Of a stretch of DNA of 64,000 bases, positions 11,300 through 23,569 are shown in pieces. The stretch is from positions 763,750-827,749 of the forward strand of contig MNCI01027262.1 of assembly GCA_015680685.1 (NCBI GenBank). The letters run 5' to 3'. The notes under the pieces were generated by a model. The model was not told the DNA's origin. It saw only the letters and a program-made list of their open reading frames with translations, and searched no databases. The translations under genes were made by a program, and so were the position numbers. Position 1 is the first letter of the stretch; each line of letters begins with the position of its first letter. Source of the DNA: Gnetum montanum (taxonomy: Eukaryota > Streptophyta > Gnetopsida > Gnetales > Gnetaceae).

Positions 11300-13573
11300 A
11301 TCCCCATGTTGTTATGGAGAGAAATTATTCATTATTCATCGAGAGGTTTTGCAAAAGCATTTACAAGTTGATTTTATATTCTAATTAATTCTAGTTTTAT
11401 ATTCCCATGTTGAGAGTGTTCATGTATAAATTGATGTCAAATTTCAATATGTTTAGTATGGGAGTGTTGAATCAAATTTTTTTTCATATTGATGACATTT
11501 CTTTTACTGCAATAAATCAATGTAGATTGGAGTTTTACCCCCTAGTTTTTTAGTGTTTCTTTCATCCATAAAAGTTGAGCACAAAAACTTCAAACGAAAA
11601 TGTACTTAGCTTTTGTTGTAAAAAGTGCTATAGAAGTTTACTTTTTGATTATAGAAGAGAAAAGGCTTTTTCCTAGGAAAAAGCAATTTCCACTTGTGCT
11701 TCGATGGTCATCTAAACAGCCTACCCAATCTCCATCATAATATCCAACAAGATCAAGTGAGGAATCCTTTTGGATATCAAAGGCCCCAGTTAGTAGCATC
11801 CCTTAAATAATGAAAATTTTGTTTAACCATTATTATATGGGATTCTTTTAGGTTGGCCTAATATCTCACACAAAGTCCTACACTTAATGCTATGTCAAGT
11901 CTACTAGCAATTAAATAAAGTAGGCTACTTATCATATCTCTATAAATTTTGTAATCAACAAGTTTTCCTTGATCATCTTTGATGATTACAAAATATGTTA
12001 TCATGGGAGTGCTTTTTACCTTAACTTCTATTGGTTTTGATTTGAGTAGAAGGTCTTTGACATATTTGGTTTGACAAATGAAGGTACTATCATTCATTTG
12101 ATTGATTTGAAAGCCAAGAAAGTTATTGAGCCCTCCCATCCTACTCATTTCAAATTTTGATTACATTAATTCTAAAAATTTCTTGCATAGAATTTCATTG
12201 GTAGTGCCAAAAATAATATCATCAACATAGATTTGAGTTATTACTTGTCTTTTAAAAAATAAAGTGACATCAACCTTACCTCTTTCAAAGTTGTTTGATG
12301 CAAAGTGTTGCGAAAGTCTTTTGTACCATGCTCTAGGAGCCTTTTCAAGCCATAGAGAGCCTTCTTGAACTTGTAAACATGATCAAGATTGATGGGTCTA
12401 CAAAACCTTTAGGTTGTTCAACATATATATCTTCTTATATGGTCCCATTTAGAAAGGCACTTTTCACATCCATTTGATATAATTTGAAATTTTTTATGCT
12501 AGCATATGTTAAAAGAAGTCTGATAGATTTAATTCTAGAAATAAGAGATAGAGTTTCATCAAAATCAATCCCTTCTTGAGATTGTAGCCTTTTGCAACTA
12601 ATCTAGCTTTGTTTTTAATAATATTTTCATTTTCATTAGTTTTATTTCTAAAGATCCATTTTGTCCCAATAATTAGTTTATTGTCTAGTTTTTATGTTAA
12701 TTCCGACACATCATTCTTAGTGAATTGATTTAGTTCTTCTTGTGCAATAGAAATCCAACCTTCCTCTCCTTTTGCTTCTTTGAATTTTTTTGTTTCTAAT
12801 TGTGAAAGATATGCTGAATAGGCATAAATTTCATTATTTTGGCTTCTAGTGCATATGCCATCTTGTACTTGTTCAATTACATCATTGAGAGAACTTTTTT
12901 ACTAAGTCTAGGCATCTTAGAATGAATTGGTGATATTTCCTCATGTTCATCTTCATTGTCTTCCTCATGTTCACTATCTAATTCTGAATTTTTGTCAATA
13001 TGTACCTAATGAGGCACTAGAAAACTTTTGAATGGGAATTATTTCATCATTAGTTTATGGAGAAGTAATGTCACTATTGTTAATTTTAACATTAATGGTT
13101 TCTTTTTGCAATATTTTTTCTCTTATTAAAGACTCTATATGTTCTACGAATGGAAGAATATCCTAAGAATATGCCTTCATTAGTTTTAGGATCAAATTTT
13201 CTTAAGACATCTTTATCATTGAGAATATAGCATTTAGAAACAAAAACATGAAGATAATCTATTGAAGGTTTTCTACTAGTACATAATTCATAAGGAGTTT
13301 TAGAGGTAAACCTTCTTACCATAACTCTATTGGAGACATAGCAAGTAGTGTTAATTGCCTCAACCCAAAAGTGGTAGGAAAGACTTCTATCATTCAATAT
13401 AGTTCTTCCCATTTCATTTAAGATCCTATTCCTTATTTCAGCTACACCATTTTGTTGCAGAGTCCTTATAGCAAAGAATTGATGAAGTATGCCATTCATT
13501 TTACAAAATTTCTCAAACTTGGCATTCTTGAATTCTTCTACATTGTGACTTCTAATGACTTTGACACCATAGC
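11300..13573 (-). pseudogene. copia pol of E3: integrase core, RT, RNase H
   Basis: Read from 13573 down. Integrase core comes first: IRSHNVEEF (normally RSDNGGEF, so a catalytic Asp is changed), QQNGVAEIRNRIL, the conserved Glu-bearing helix region, and TSKTPYEL, open to about 13092. RT follows with IGTKWIFRNK, ARLVAKGY, IYVDDIIFGTTN and NNFLGFQI. RNase H has YIFV-type remnants, QLLWMKETLK, IQHSHTKHIEI, ending near 11310. Several stops and frameshifts separate the segments. The integrase N-terminal part is on the far side of E4 at 30942-31390. Together these would have made the copia polyprotein. Confidence 0.88.
13569..13573. repeat. target site duplication of E4 (left copy)
   Basis: ATAGC immediately before the LTR edge TGATGAG. 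The same five bases follow the opposite LTR edge at 30937-30941. A 5-bp duplication is standard for gypsy integration. Confidence 0.88.
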
Positions 13574-14443
13574 TGATGAGCAGTGAAGGTAGCCTTATGC
13601 CCAACCATACAAATCACAAAGTTTTCATGCATGATCTAGTCAAATTCCATAGACGTTACAGGTTTTTGGTGAACTAGTTCTCTAGGAAGTGAACTAGGTG
13701 TTGAGAACATTCATTGTCTTCCCAACTACACTTGTGAAGCTCAAGGATATGGTTTAAGCATAATTAAGGTACATGATTTTTATCATTTTGTGTTTTATGG
13801 TTTTGGTACATGATTTAATGCCTACTTTAATCTAATTGACTAACTATTGTGTCACTAGTCCAAATACAAGTATTTGATCCCACTTTCTATACACATCCTA
13901 AACACATATAACACTGCTGGGTTACCGAGCATTAAGTGCTACTAGGATTACCAAACGTCATATGCATGCTCAAAGCAGTACTTATGTGTTTACTTAATCA
14001 CTATTTATCTTATCTTTCTTAATTACTTAATTAGCTTAATTTCTAAATAACATTAAATAAATGATTAAAAGTATTGAATGCATGAATAAAATATTTAAGC
14101 TATTCACAAGATTGCAAGGTTCATCAAGAAGATCTTCTTTATTGCTGCACACATTATCATGCTCAAGTACAACAATGTTCAAATAAAGATTCATACACTC
14201 AATGAATCCTGCTACAGGAATTCAAGAAAATATTCTAACTTTCGAATGGAAGAACAACAAGAGCTTTACTACAACTATGACAGAATGATGTCTAAACATG
14301 GTGGATTGGCACGTACTTATAGGCAAGAAAAAACCTTGCATCGACAGGGCCACATCAACATATCAAATGATGTACCAAAGAGGCCTAATTGACAAGGCCC
14401 TGTCGATAAGGGCTCATCAACATCATCAATTCATGACTCATCA
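13574..14443 (-). mobile_element. 3' LTR of E4
   Basis: 870 bases, edges TGATGAG and CTCATCA, next to the purine run GTGGGGGTA (- strand, 14444-14452). It pairs with 30039-30936; the two share all landmarks but differ at roughly one base in seven by eye, so the insertion is old. Its U3 end (14340-14430) holds the GATGRGGCC/TCAAC type motif array. Confidence 0.88.
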
Positions 14444-14639
14444 TACCCCCACAACTAAATGAAAACGTTTCCTTGAGTTCTTTACAAAATTGGAAAGGTA
14501 TGGGATTATTGACTATCACCTAACTCAACAAAACTACATGAAGAAACTAAGTGCCTAAGTGTATGAATCAACAAAATTAAAAATTGTGGTGTTCACAACC
14601 CAAAATTAAGCACCAAACAAAAATCAGACAACACATCCT

Positions 14640-17528
14640 CTAATGGCATGAAGATAATTGAAAAGATAGCATGGTCCTAGGTGGTGGAGGATCTTGAGGC
14701 TTTAACAAACCTTTTCTAGCTTTAGCCATATACAGTGGTTGAGGCTGTTGTGGTTTTCCAACTACTACTATAACATTTGGTGGCAAATGAAAAGCATCTA
14801 GCAATGCTTTTATTTTTTTCTGATTACTCCTGGGATCATGCACAGTCCACGTAGCATCACCAATGTGGGCCAAAATGGGCACATCCCAAGGATAAGGAAT
14901 TATTGGGAACAACTCCTTGGCATTGACAAACTAGACAATGAATTTTTTGCATTTAATATTGAACACCTTGACTGTGTTCTGTAGCTCCTAATAGTCCTTC
15001 ATTCTTCTAGCCAGGTTCTTGACAATTGATCATTGATCAGTAAATCGTGCTTTGATAACTTTGAGTTCAATGTTTGTCATCTCAAGCTTTTACTTACTGT
15101 CCTTGTGGTGCTTGAACTCAGCCCCATACAACAAGTATGAGTTAGCCATCTATTTTTTGAGTTTTGACTGTAGCTGTCCAATAGTCCAGATTGCTAGATT
15201 TATGTACCAGAGATTGGTCAATTTCATATATTCTGTCATTTCTTTGATCTATAACTCCTTCATGTGGATCTCTTCCTTGTTATAAGCATCTATCTCATCA
15301 ATGATAGGCTATCATACTTCGCTTCCTTGTTGGAGTTGCTGGAGGACCTCATTTACTTTTGCCTTAGCCATTTGAATATGCGTCTCATTCACCTACTTCT
15401 ATAGGCCAACCTGGGAAATGTAGTGATTCTTAACTTTCTCAAATTTGAGAGCCTTATTATTCAAGGCAGTAATTTTAATAGCATATTTCTAGGGTAACGC
15501 ATGGACTTCCTCCATAAATATATTGTAATTTTCTACTACCAATTTCCTCAATTCTATGTTTGCTCTAGCTAGTTGCTTCCATTATTGATGGATAAATTCC
15601 TACATTTGTTGTTTTTGTGCATTAACATTTCGCAAGTGGTGGTTTTCTACGATTAATGTTTCATTTTTCTAACATGTCTGAACCAAGTCCTTTTGAACTA
15701 AATAGGTCTTTGCTTTAACCATGAACTAGTTAAAGATAGGTGTCACCATTCTCTCCTCAACTTGTTTTAATCATTCTTGAAGTTATTGAAAAGCTTCATC
15801 CCTATTTATTGCAAGGTTGAAAAGTGCAAGGTCAGCAAAGTGGACATGTAATTCAGTAACCTCCATGGCCAAGCATTGGTTTTGTGCTTGAGCCATTTCA
15901 AGTTAGCTTTCTAGGATGATACATTTCCCCTTTGGCTTGAGTTGCTCTCACTAGGTTGTAATAATGTTGTCTAGAAAATCAAAGCTGTCTAGAATCAGTT
16001 TCTAGGTTCCCACCAGTTGGTCCAACAACTCTTCATGTTGGGCTACACTCAATCTTCCATTAAAAGTTTCTGTAGATGTCTTCACATCTCAAAGTGCAGA
16101 TACGTCTAATATAGATGCTAAAAGTACATTAAGTGCTTTTGTGATTTTATCAATAACCACTTTTGTAGCTGTCTCTTGCCCTTGGTGCTGCATCACTCGT
16201 ATAGTTTTCCCTTTGCCCTCCTCTAAGTGCACAAAAAGAAGGTGACATTCCCAAATATTTCTAGGAATAAATTGTATATAGATAGAGACACTGTCACCTC
16301 TTAAGCACTGGGATTCAATCTTGTGATCAGCTACGTTCATTGGGCTAAGAATATTGGTCCACCTCCCTCCATCTAAATAATTTTTTGAGCCACCTTATTA
16401 AGGTAACTCATTGTAGATAAATATATATATGGATCTCCACCACCCATTCCTACTTGCTACTACTGCACATGCAAGAGCTATTCTTAGATTTCACGCAAGC
16501 ACTCAATGGCTATGTGGGCCTCCAACGTTGTTTCTTGAGTGGGTGATGGAGGTGGCAATTATTGCTCCTTTTCCTTAGACATGGAAGGCATCTTGTCTTT
16601 CATCATTTTAGACAAAGAGGCTATAGGATTATGCCTAATCATGTAATTTTCATAGCAGATTATCTTTGCTCTTTTCCAAAATTTTCAAATAAGGCATGGA
16701 GAAGGTAGGGTTTTCCTTCCACATTCATTCTTTTTGAAAAATTTTTCTATTTCCAAATAGATTAGTTGTGGAAGGTTTGCTAGAAATCTTTCGCTTAGAG
16801 TAGTGCATGCTCGAGCAAAGAAAGAAGTCACCTTACTAGGCCTCACCATCAAATTAAGGTGATAGGTCACTATCTTGAAGTATATGCACTCCACCAGTGT
16901 GAGTGCATCAAACTCCTTATGGTCAACCCCATAACACCACTGAGTCCACTTCTTTTTTGCCTCAAGATTAACTTCCATAGATAGCTTTGTTAGTTGTGTT
17001 CTAGAATCAGGCAACCTAAGATCCTACACAATGGCTTCGACTAAGTAGGACACTTAAATGTCCTTGATTTTCATAATGGAACCTACCCATCTATTATTCC
17101 AGAAGAGGTATGTCTCTCCCATGTACCACTCTCCACTGGAACTGATGATTGACAAATGGGAGAGGTTTACAATTGTGTTTTTACCTCTACTGGAGCATGT
17201 TCTAAAAATGGCCCAAAATTCAATTCTTGAAGAACTGAGTGTTGGACATCATAGGGCCTGATTATCTTGAGGTAGGCTTTCATTAGTGTGACTTCAATTC
17301 TCGACATGGGCCCTAGTGCCTTCCCTTGCTATGACTATTTGATTCTAGCCTCTTCCTTAGGAATCTATTGAACAAATTCCACTTCAGGCTCCTTCTGAAG
17401 AGGTCTTGTTGCATGGGTTTCTTCACCTATTCTTGAGCTTATTCTTGTTGGCCCCTTCTAGTTCTGGGTCATTTCTCTCGTGGTTGAGAGGGACCTCCTT
17501 CCTATGGTCATTTCGATCTTGGTGCCAT
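14640..17528 (-). pseudogene. extra 3' ORF of gypsy element E4
   Basis: Post-integrase ORF of about 2.9 kb, read on the - strand. The likely start is ATGGCACCAAGA at 17528, matched by starts at 62421 (E6) and 39474 (E5); all three are preceded by GATTAYA-type sequence. Open blocks: 17014-16685 (KKWTQWCYGVDHKEFDAL, LVECIYFKIVTYH, FLANLPQLIYLEIEKFFKK), 16340-16089, and 14912-14640 with a C-terminal signature PYPWDVPILAHIGDATWTVH and a final PPPPRT. Between lie Gln/Leu/Lys-rich heptad segments suggesting coiled coil. There is no signal peptide or membrane helix in view. Stops interrupt the frame repeatedly. I do not recognise the family; a structural or nucleic-acid-binding accessory protein of the element is possible but unproven. 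Confidence 0.65.
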
Positions 17529-17993
17529 CTGTAATCACAACATGACCACAAGTTCACAATTATTGTGTAACATGAAATAATTGAGATACCTTATCTCATT
17601 AAGAAGGTTACACCTTGCCAAGTTGTGATTATGGCTGATTTGATCAATTTTAATCATCAATTAATTTGTAGCTTAATATTAATAAATGATTATAGTCACA
17701 CTAGAGGGTGTTAGAAGGGTCAAAATCTCAAAAAGTGATGGTTCGATATCATTATATTCCTTAACCCTCTGGGATAGTTCGAAAAATTTTCAAAAAATCC
17801 TCATTATAAACCTTAAGGTTTGCAGCCCCCACAACTAAGAGCTTATCTTCAAAAGCTGGAAGATTGAGGAATGGATTAATATGGACAAATAGTTAGGAAG
17901 TTATGGGCTCTAGAAGGTTTGGGGCTATGGAAAAAGGCAAAAAACTCCTCCTTGTTGTCAAGCAAATGATAAAAATTTCAAAGTGCTCGATGG

Positions 17994-18100
17994 TATTTAT
18001 AGAATTTTTTTGTTGCATCAATAGGGCCTAGTTGATGTAGCCCCATCAATGGGGTCCACTATGTCGACTAGGCCTAGTTGATGCAACTGTTGACCACCAT
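17994..18100 (-). promoter_or_regulatory. internal promoter-like array before extra ORF (E4)
   Basis: On the - strand a cluster of TTGATG, CTAGGCCTAG and CCCATCAA motifs (18100-18012) is followed directly by CTATAAATAC (TATA core at 18001-17994). The same nine bases CTATAAATA form the TATA box in the LTRs of E4, E5 and E6, and the same motif family lies upstream of it there. The extra ORF starts about 470 bases downstream. E6 has the same arrangement at 61822-61958. Whether it starts transcription is inferred. Confidence 0.55.
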
Positions 18101-18102
18101 TG

Positions 18103-19040
18103 ACTTTGGTCAAATTTTGAAAATACAAGGACTTTTTTAGTGAAGTTGGAGTCAAATGGAAGCCCAAAAAGCCATGAACATGATGAAAATATTAGAAGAG
18201 GATGTTGGAGTTTAGAAAATTGAAAAAAATTGAGAAAATTTGAGAAATTGGTTGGAGAATGAAATTTATGAAAGTTTGAGCATAGAGCTAGATGAACAAT
18301 GGGGCATGTGAAAGATATGATTATGGCAATGTCAAAGGAAGGGGGCTTAACTATCCAAACCAAGAGATAGGCAAGTGGGTTCTCCCCATAGCAAGAACAT
18401 GCCCTTTTTACCCTTACATAACCATAATTAAGGAGTCTATGGGCCCCACAGTCGATTAATGGTTATGGAAAGTTAAGGACCAACCAAAAAGAATCCATGT
18501 AAGAATTCCAACACATCAAACTAAGATATCGAGCATAACATGAAAACTAGCAGTGAGGTGAGTTATGAGTAACATAGATGGATGATCTAGAAGGTGGGAT
18601 GGAATCCCAAATTGAGGTCATAAGAAGTTCCTTGTGGATTTTCTGTTTAAAATAACCTGAGAAGATCCATTCTTAGTCTAGATCAAAACCAATCGCTTTC
18701 AGTGACCTTGCATTACCACTCCAAGATTTCTCCACCCCATCAAGACACAAGAGTGCTTCGATAAAACGATCACCATTCCATAAAGAGAAGAAAAGAGAAG
18801 CCTTAGTTAGAGGAAACCTTCAAGCATGGGTAACATGGCTTTCTAGTGTCATAAATAGTACTTGTAGCCTATTTTATTTGTCTAGGGGTGTTTTTTGAAT
18901 TTCCATTATGTTTATTTCCTCTTTTTTTCTTAATGGGAGCCACACCATGCAAAGAATTTATTTAACTTCCTGTTATTGATTAACACGAAATGGTGAGAAG
19001 TTAATGAAAACACTCAAGCACTCAAATAATAGAAGAGTGC
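18103..19040 (-). other. conserved noncoding block of the gypsy group
   Basis: No coding frame of note. It is collinear with noncoding DNA in E6 (60840-61790), E1 (3260-3900), the array interiors and E5 (39790-40400). Landmarks on the - strand: TGCATGGTGTGG, AAATTCAAAGCAC-like sequence, GGGCTACAAGTACTA-like sequence, TTCCTCTAACTAAGGC, and a final segment with GGGGAGAACCCACTTGC. Conservation without an ORF suggests a leader or packaging/splicing function, but this is inference. Confidence 0.6.
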
Positions 19041-19847
19041 TAATGAGTGGCGAGGTACCCTTATACTCAACCATATGAATACAAGCGTTACATGTGCAAT
19101 CTGGTCGAAATCTATAGACTAAGTGCCTACATGCCTTATGGAACATCTAAGGTTAATCAATCATTATCCTCCCAAGCTTACTTGTATTTGTCACGGTTGT
19201 AGGTTAAGTAAGCTTGAGGCATGTGATTTTTATATCTTTTATGTTTTTATTGCTTATGCTAAGAGAGGAAAGGGGTGAAGAAACTAAGTAACTAACTTTA
19301 ACTAACTGAGCCTTAATTATCCTAGCATAAATATCTGTTCCCACTTTCCGTTTCACATCCTGAACCAATGCAATGCTACTAGGATTACCAAACGCTATTT
19401 GTTACTGGGATTACCAAGCGTAATGCATGTGCTCGAAGCGGTCGTACTGAATGCACTTAACTATGAGAGTTGAGGGTTGAGAGAGATTAAGTCCTTAGGA
19501 AAGCATTTAAATGATTAACAATAGTTAAAGTCCTATTTAGCTTAGTCCATGCACTGCAAGGTTTATCCAAAAGTTCATCTTTATTGCCATACAAAATTGT
19601 GTGCTTAGGTATAGAATTGCTCGAATAAAGATCTATTCACTTTGGGACTCCTACTGCAGGCACATGGAAATTATTCTAACTTTGGAATGGAAAAATGGCA
19701 AGAGTTTGGCTAAGGTCTAGATCTAGATGGAGAAACAAGGGAGTCACCTCTTATTTATAGAACTAGTAGCAGGTTGCGATATCGAGTAGGGAAAGATGCG
19801 ATATCTTGTACGCAATATCATAGCCCATGCAATATCACATCCCATAA
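19041..19847 (-). mobile_element. array LTR 1
   Basis: 807 bases. The U5 edge begins TAATGAGTGGCGAGG on the + strand. The U3 edge ends before TACCCCCATGACTG, the purine run on the - strand. TATA core at 19752-19759. Upstream of it on the - strand lie four GATATC/AATATC motifs (19778-19838). Confidence 0.85.
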
Positions 19848-21298
19848 TACCCCCATGACTGAATAAAAACTTGTCCTCGAGTTCCTTAAAAAATATTGGG
19901 AAGGTATGTGATTATTGACTTGAATGGAACTAATGGTGAATGGGATGACATGTGAACAGATCATCATTACAGAACATGAAAAAACTAGTGCTCATAACAA
20001 CAAGAGTGAACACATTATACATTTGACATCAGGCCTTATTTGGCAGTTGAGAGAGAAGAGAGAAGAGAGAAGAAGTCTGTTACTGCCAATGCCAAGATTG
20101 CACCTTTTGTTATCCATCCATAAGCGTGCCCTAGATCTTACTCCTTGCACAGTTTCTTCAGCACTTATTCATTCCAAGTGTTCCCTCCACGTCTAATCCA
20201 TTGTTGTATGATTTCCATCTACACACACAACACAGTCACATATTAGCAAGGGTAAATGAATCACAATGTAGTTGATTCCTTGCCTCAGTGTAAGGTCCAT
20301 TGGCTAAGTTGTGGCATGGCTGATGCGGATTCTGGAGATATAATATTGGTGACTATCGAAGGTCTAGGGGTTTGGAGAAAATAAAAATATTGGGTCAAGA
20401 CCCCCATGAATAAGAGTGAACCTCTGATAGTGATAGAATGGAAAAAGAAAAGGAATAAGAAAGATGAAGAAAAAGAGGCAATGGCAATGCTGATAAAAAT
20501 GGATGTCAAAGATGGAAATGAACGAAATAAATGGTGTTTGCAGCAATGTTTAACGAAAAGAAATTAACGAATGCACCAAATAGGAATGCTAGTGGGTCCT
20601 CCCCAAAGTAGGCTCATGCCCTTAATGCCCTGACAATCCCACATTCAAAGAGTCTGTAGGCTCTAGGAATGTCATTTGGAAACAAGAGTTAAAGTCTTAA
20701 CCTCAAGAATTTACCAAAAATAAAATAATGCATCTACCAAGATATGGACTATTGATACAACCAACAATGAGGTGATAAATGGGGAAAGAAGGATGGAAAG
20801 GAGAGAATGGAATGGAATCTCAAGAACTAGGCAGTGTACAACCCCTTATGTATTTAATGATTAATGTGACTTAGTAGATCCCATTCCAAATCTAGCCTCA
20901 AACAAACCACATCCAGTGACTTTGCATTAATGCATTCGACCAATCCATCCACTTGAAGTAACAAGACTACATCCCTCAAAGAGCCATCACCATTCCAATG
21001 AAACAAGAGAGGAGAAAGTAGGAAGTGAGGAAGGGCCTTATTTAGAGGGAACATGTTTTTAGTTCCATAACTAGTGCTTGTAGCCCAGATTATTATTTCA
21101 TCTAAGGGGTGTGCTTTGAATTTTCACTTCTTTTTTCTTTCTGTTTTCTTTTTTTTTTCTATTTTTGCATGAGAACCACACCATGCAAAGACTTATTATT
21201 TTTATTTACTTAGCTTCCTAATAATATGGCAATCGTTGGAACAGTAAGAAAACTCAATAGGAAAACATCCAAGCACCGAAGAGAATGGCTAGCACAAA
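19848..21298 (-). repeat. array interior 1
   Basis: 1451 bases between LTRs 1 and 2. No convincing gene: frames read open only briefly. The half next to LTR 2 matches the conserved noncoding block (TGCATGGTGTGGTTCTCATG on the - strand). The half next to LTR 1 has a GAGAAGAGAGAAGAG tract and ends in the purine run. The segment touching LTR 2 (CTAGCCATTCTC on the - strand) stands where a primer-binding site should be but matches the tRNA-Asp type only loosely. Confidence 0.7.
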
Positions 21299-22119
21299 TA
21301 CGAGTGGCGAGGTACCCCTACACTCAACCGTACAAATACGAGCATTACACGTGTAATCTAGTCAAACTTTGCAGACTAAGTGCCTACACGCCTTATGGAA
21401 CACCTAAGGTTAATCAATCATTGTCCTCCCAATCTTACTTGTATTTTTCACGGTTGTATGGTTAAGTAAGCTTGAGGCATGTGATTTTTATATCTTTTAT
21501 GTTTTTATTGCCTATGCTAAGAGAGCAAAGGGGTGAAGAGACTAAGTAACTAACTTTAACTAACTAAGCCTTAATTATCCTAGCATCAATATCCATTTCC
21601 ACTTTCCATTTCACACCCTAAACCAATGCAATGCTATTGGGATTACCAAACGCTATTCATTACTAAGATTACCAAGCATAATGCACATGCTCGAAGCGGT
21701 CGTACTGAATGCACTTAACTATGAGAGTTGAGGGTTGAGAGAGATTAAGTCCTTAAGAAAGCATTTAAAAAATTAACAATAATTAAATTCCTATTTAGCT
21801 TAGTCCATGCACTACAAGGTTTATCCAAAATTTCATCTTTATTGATGTACACAATTGTGTGTTCAGGTACAGAATTGCTTGAATAAAGATCCGTTCACTT
21901 TGGGACTCCTACTAAGGGCACATGAAAATTATTCTAACTCTAGAATGGAAAAATGGCAAGAGTTTGGCTAAGGTCTAGATCTAGATGGAGAAACAAGAAA
22001 GAGTTGCCTCTTATTTATAGAATTGGTAGCAGGCTGTGATATCATATATGCGATATTATAGGGAAAGACGCGATATCGCGTAAGCGATATCGCAACCTAT
22101 GCAATATCACGTCCCATCA
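21299..22119 (-). mobile_element. array LTR 2
   Basis: 821 bases, from ACGAGTGGCGAGGTACCCC to CGTCCCATCA on the + strand. TATA core at 22012-22019. Its U3 has the clearest palindromes of the window (22069-22093). Confidence 0.85.
22069..22093. promoter_or_regulatory. paired perfect palindromes in U3
   Basis: CGCGATATCGCG (22069-22080) and GCGATATCGC (22084-22093), three bases apart, each its own reverse complement. They lie about 50 bases upstream of the TATA core on the - strand. Spacing and symmetry resemble binding sites for a dimeric protein; no binder is known to me. Confidence 0.6.
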
Positions 22120-23569
22120 TACCTCCATGACTGAATAAAAACTCGTCCTTGAGTCTCTTACAAAATATTGGGAAGGTATAGGATTATTGACTTGAATAGA
22201 ACTAATGGTGAATGGGATGACATGTGAACAGATCATCATTACAGAACATGACAAAACTAGTGTTCACGACAACAAGAGTGAACACTTTATACATTTGACA
22301 TCAGGCCCTATTTGGCAGCTGAGAGAGAAGAGAGAAGAAGTTTGCTGCTGCCAACGCCAATATTGCACCTTTTGTTGTCCATCCATAAGTGCACTCTCAT
22401 CCTTGCTTCTTGCATAGTTGCTTCAGCACTTATCCATTCCAAGTGTTCCCTCCATGTCTCATCTGTTGTTGTATGATTATCATCTGCACACACAACACAG
22501 TTGCATATTAGCAAGGGTAAATGAATCAAAATGCAGTTGATTCCTTGCCTCAGTGTAAGGTCCATTGGCTGAGTTGTGGCATGGATGATGTGGATTCTGG
22601 AGATATAATATTGGTGACTACCGAAGGTGTAGGGGTTAGGAGAAAATTGAAAAAATTGGGTCAGGACTGCCATGACTAAGAGTGAATCTCCGGTAGTGAT
22701 ACAATGGAAAAAGAAAATGAATAAGAAAGATGAAGAAAAAGAGACAATGAAAATGCCGATAAAAAGGGATGTCAAAGATGGAAATGAACGAAATAAATGG
22801 TGATTGCAGCAATGTTTAAAGGAAAGCAATTAATGGATGCACCAAATAGGAATGCTAGTGGGTCCTCCCCAATGCAGGCTCATGCCCTTAATGCCCTAAC
22901 AATCCCACATTTAAAGAGTCTGTAGGCTCTAGGAATGTCATTTGGAAACAAGAGTTAAATTCTTAACCACAAGAATTTACCAAAAAGAAAACAATGCATC
23001 CACCAAGATATGGACTACTAATACAACTGGCAATGAGGTGATAAATGGGAAAAGAAGGATGGAAAGGAGAGAATGGAATGGAATCTCAAGAACAAGGTGG
23101 TGTATAGCCCCTTATGTATTTAATGATTAATGTGAGTTAGTAGATCCCATTCCAAGTCTAGCCTCAAAAAAACCACATCTAGTGACTTTGCATTAATTCA
23201 TTTGGCCAATCCATCCACTTGAAGTAACAAGAATGCATCCCTCAAAGAGCCACCACCATTCCGACGAAACATGGGAGGAGAAAGTAGGAAGCAAGGAAGG
23301 GCCTTAGTTAGAGGGAACATGTTTTTAGTTCCATAACTAGTGCTTGTAGCCCAGATGATTATTTCTTCTAAGGGTTGTGCTTTGAATTCTCACTTCTTCT
23401 TTTTCTTTTTTCTTTTTTTCTTTTTATTTGTGTTTTGGCATGAGAACCACACCATGCAAAGACTTATTATTTTTATTTACTCAGCTTCCCAATAATATGG
23501 CAATCATCAGAATGGTAAGAAAACTCAAGATGAAAACATCCAAGCATCCAAGAGAATGGCCAACACAAA
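22120..23569 (-). repeat. array interior 2
   Basis: 1450 bases, a near copy of interior 1. A 173-codon frame is open on the - strand (22829-22308), but it is hydrophobic and low in complexity at its start, is broken in interior 1, and has no known domain, so I do not call it a gene. The purine run (CATGGAGGTA on the - strand) touches LTR 2. Confidence 0.7.

Noticed and set aside
14159-14392. 77-codon + strand frame in the E4 3' LTR
   Set aside because: Lies inside LTR sequence; the equivalent frame is broken in the partner LTR.
14640-17528. Envelope gene in the Athila env position
   Set aside because: No signal peptide, transmembrane helix or fusion-type segment is visible in any of the copies; coiled coil and proline-rich segments dominate.
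22308-22829. 173-codon open frame on the - strand in array interior 2
   Set aside because: Low-complexity Phe/Ser-rich start, no domain, and broken in the near-identical interior 1.
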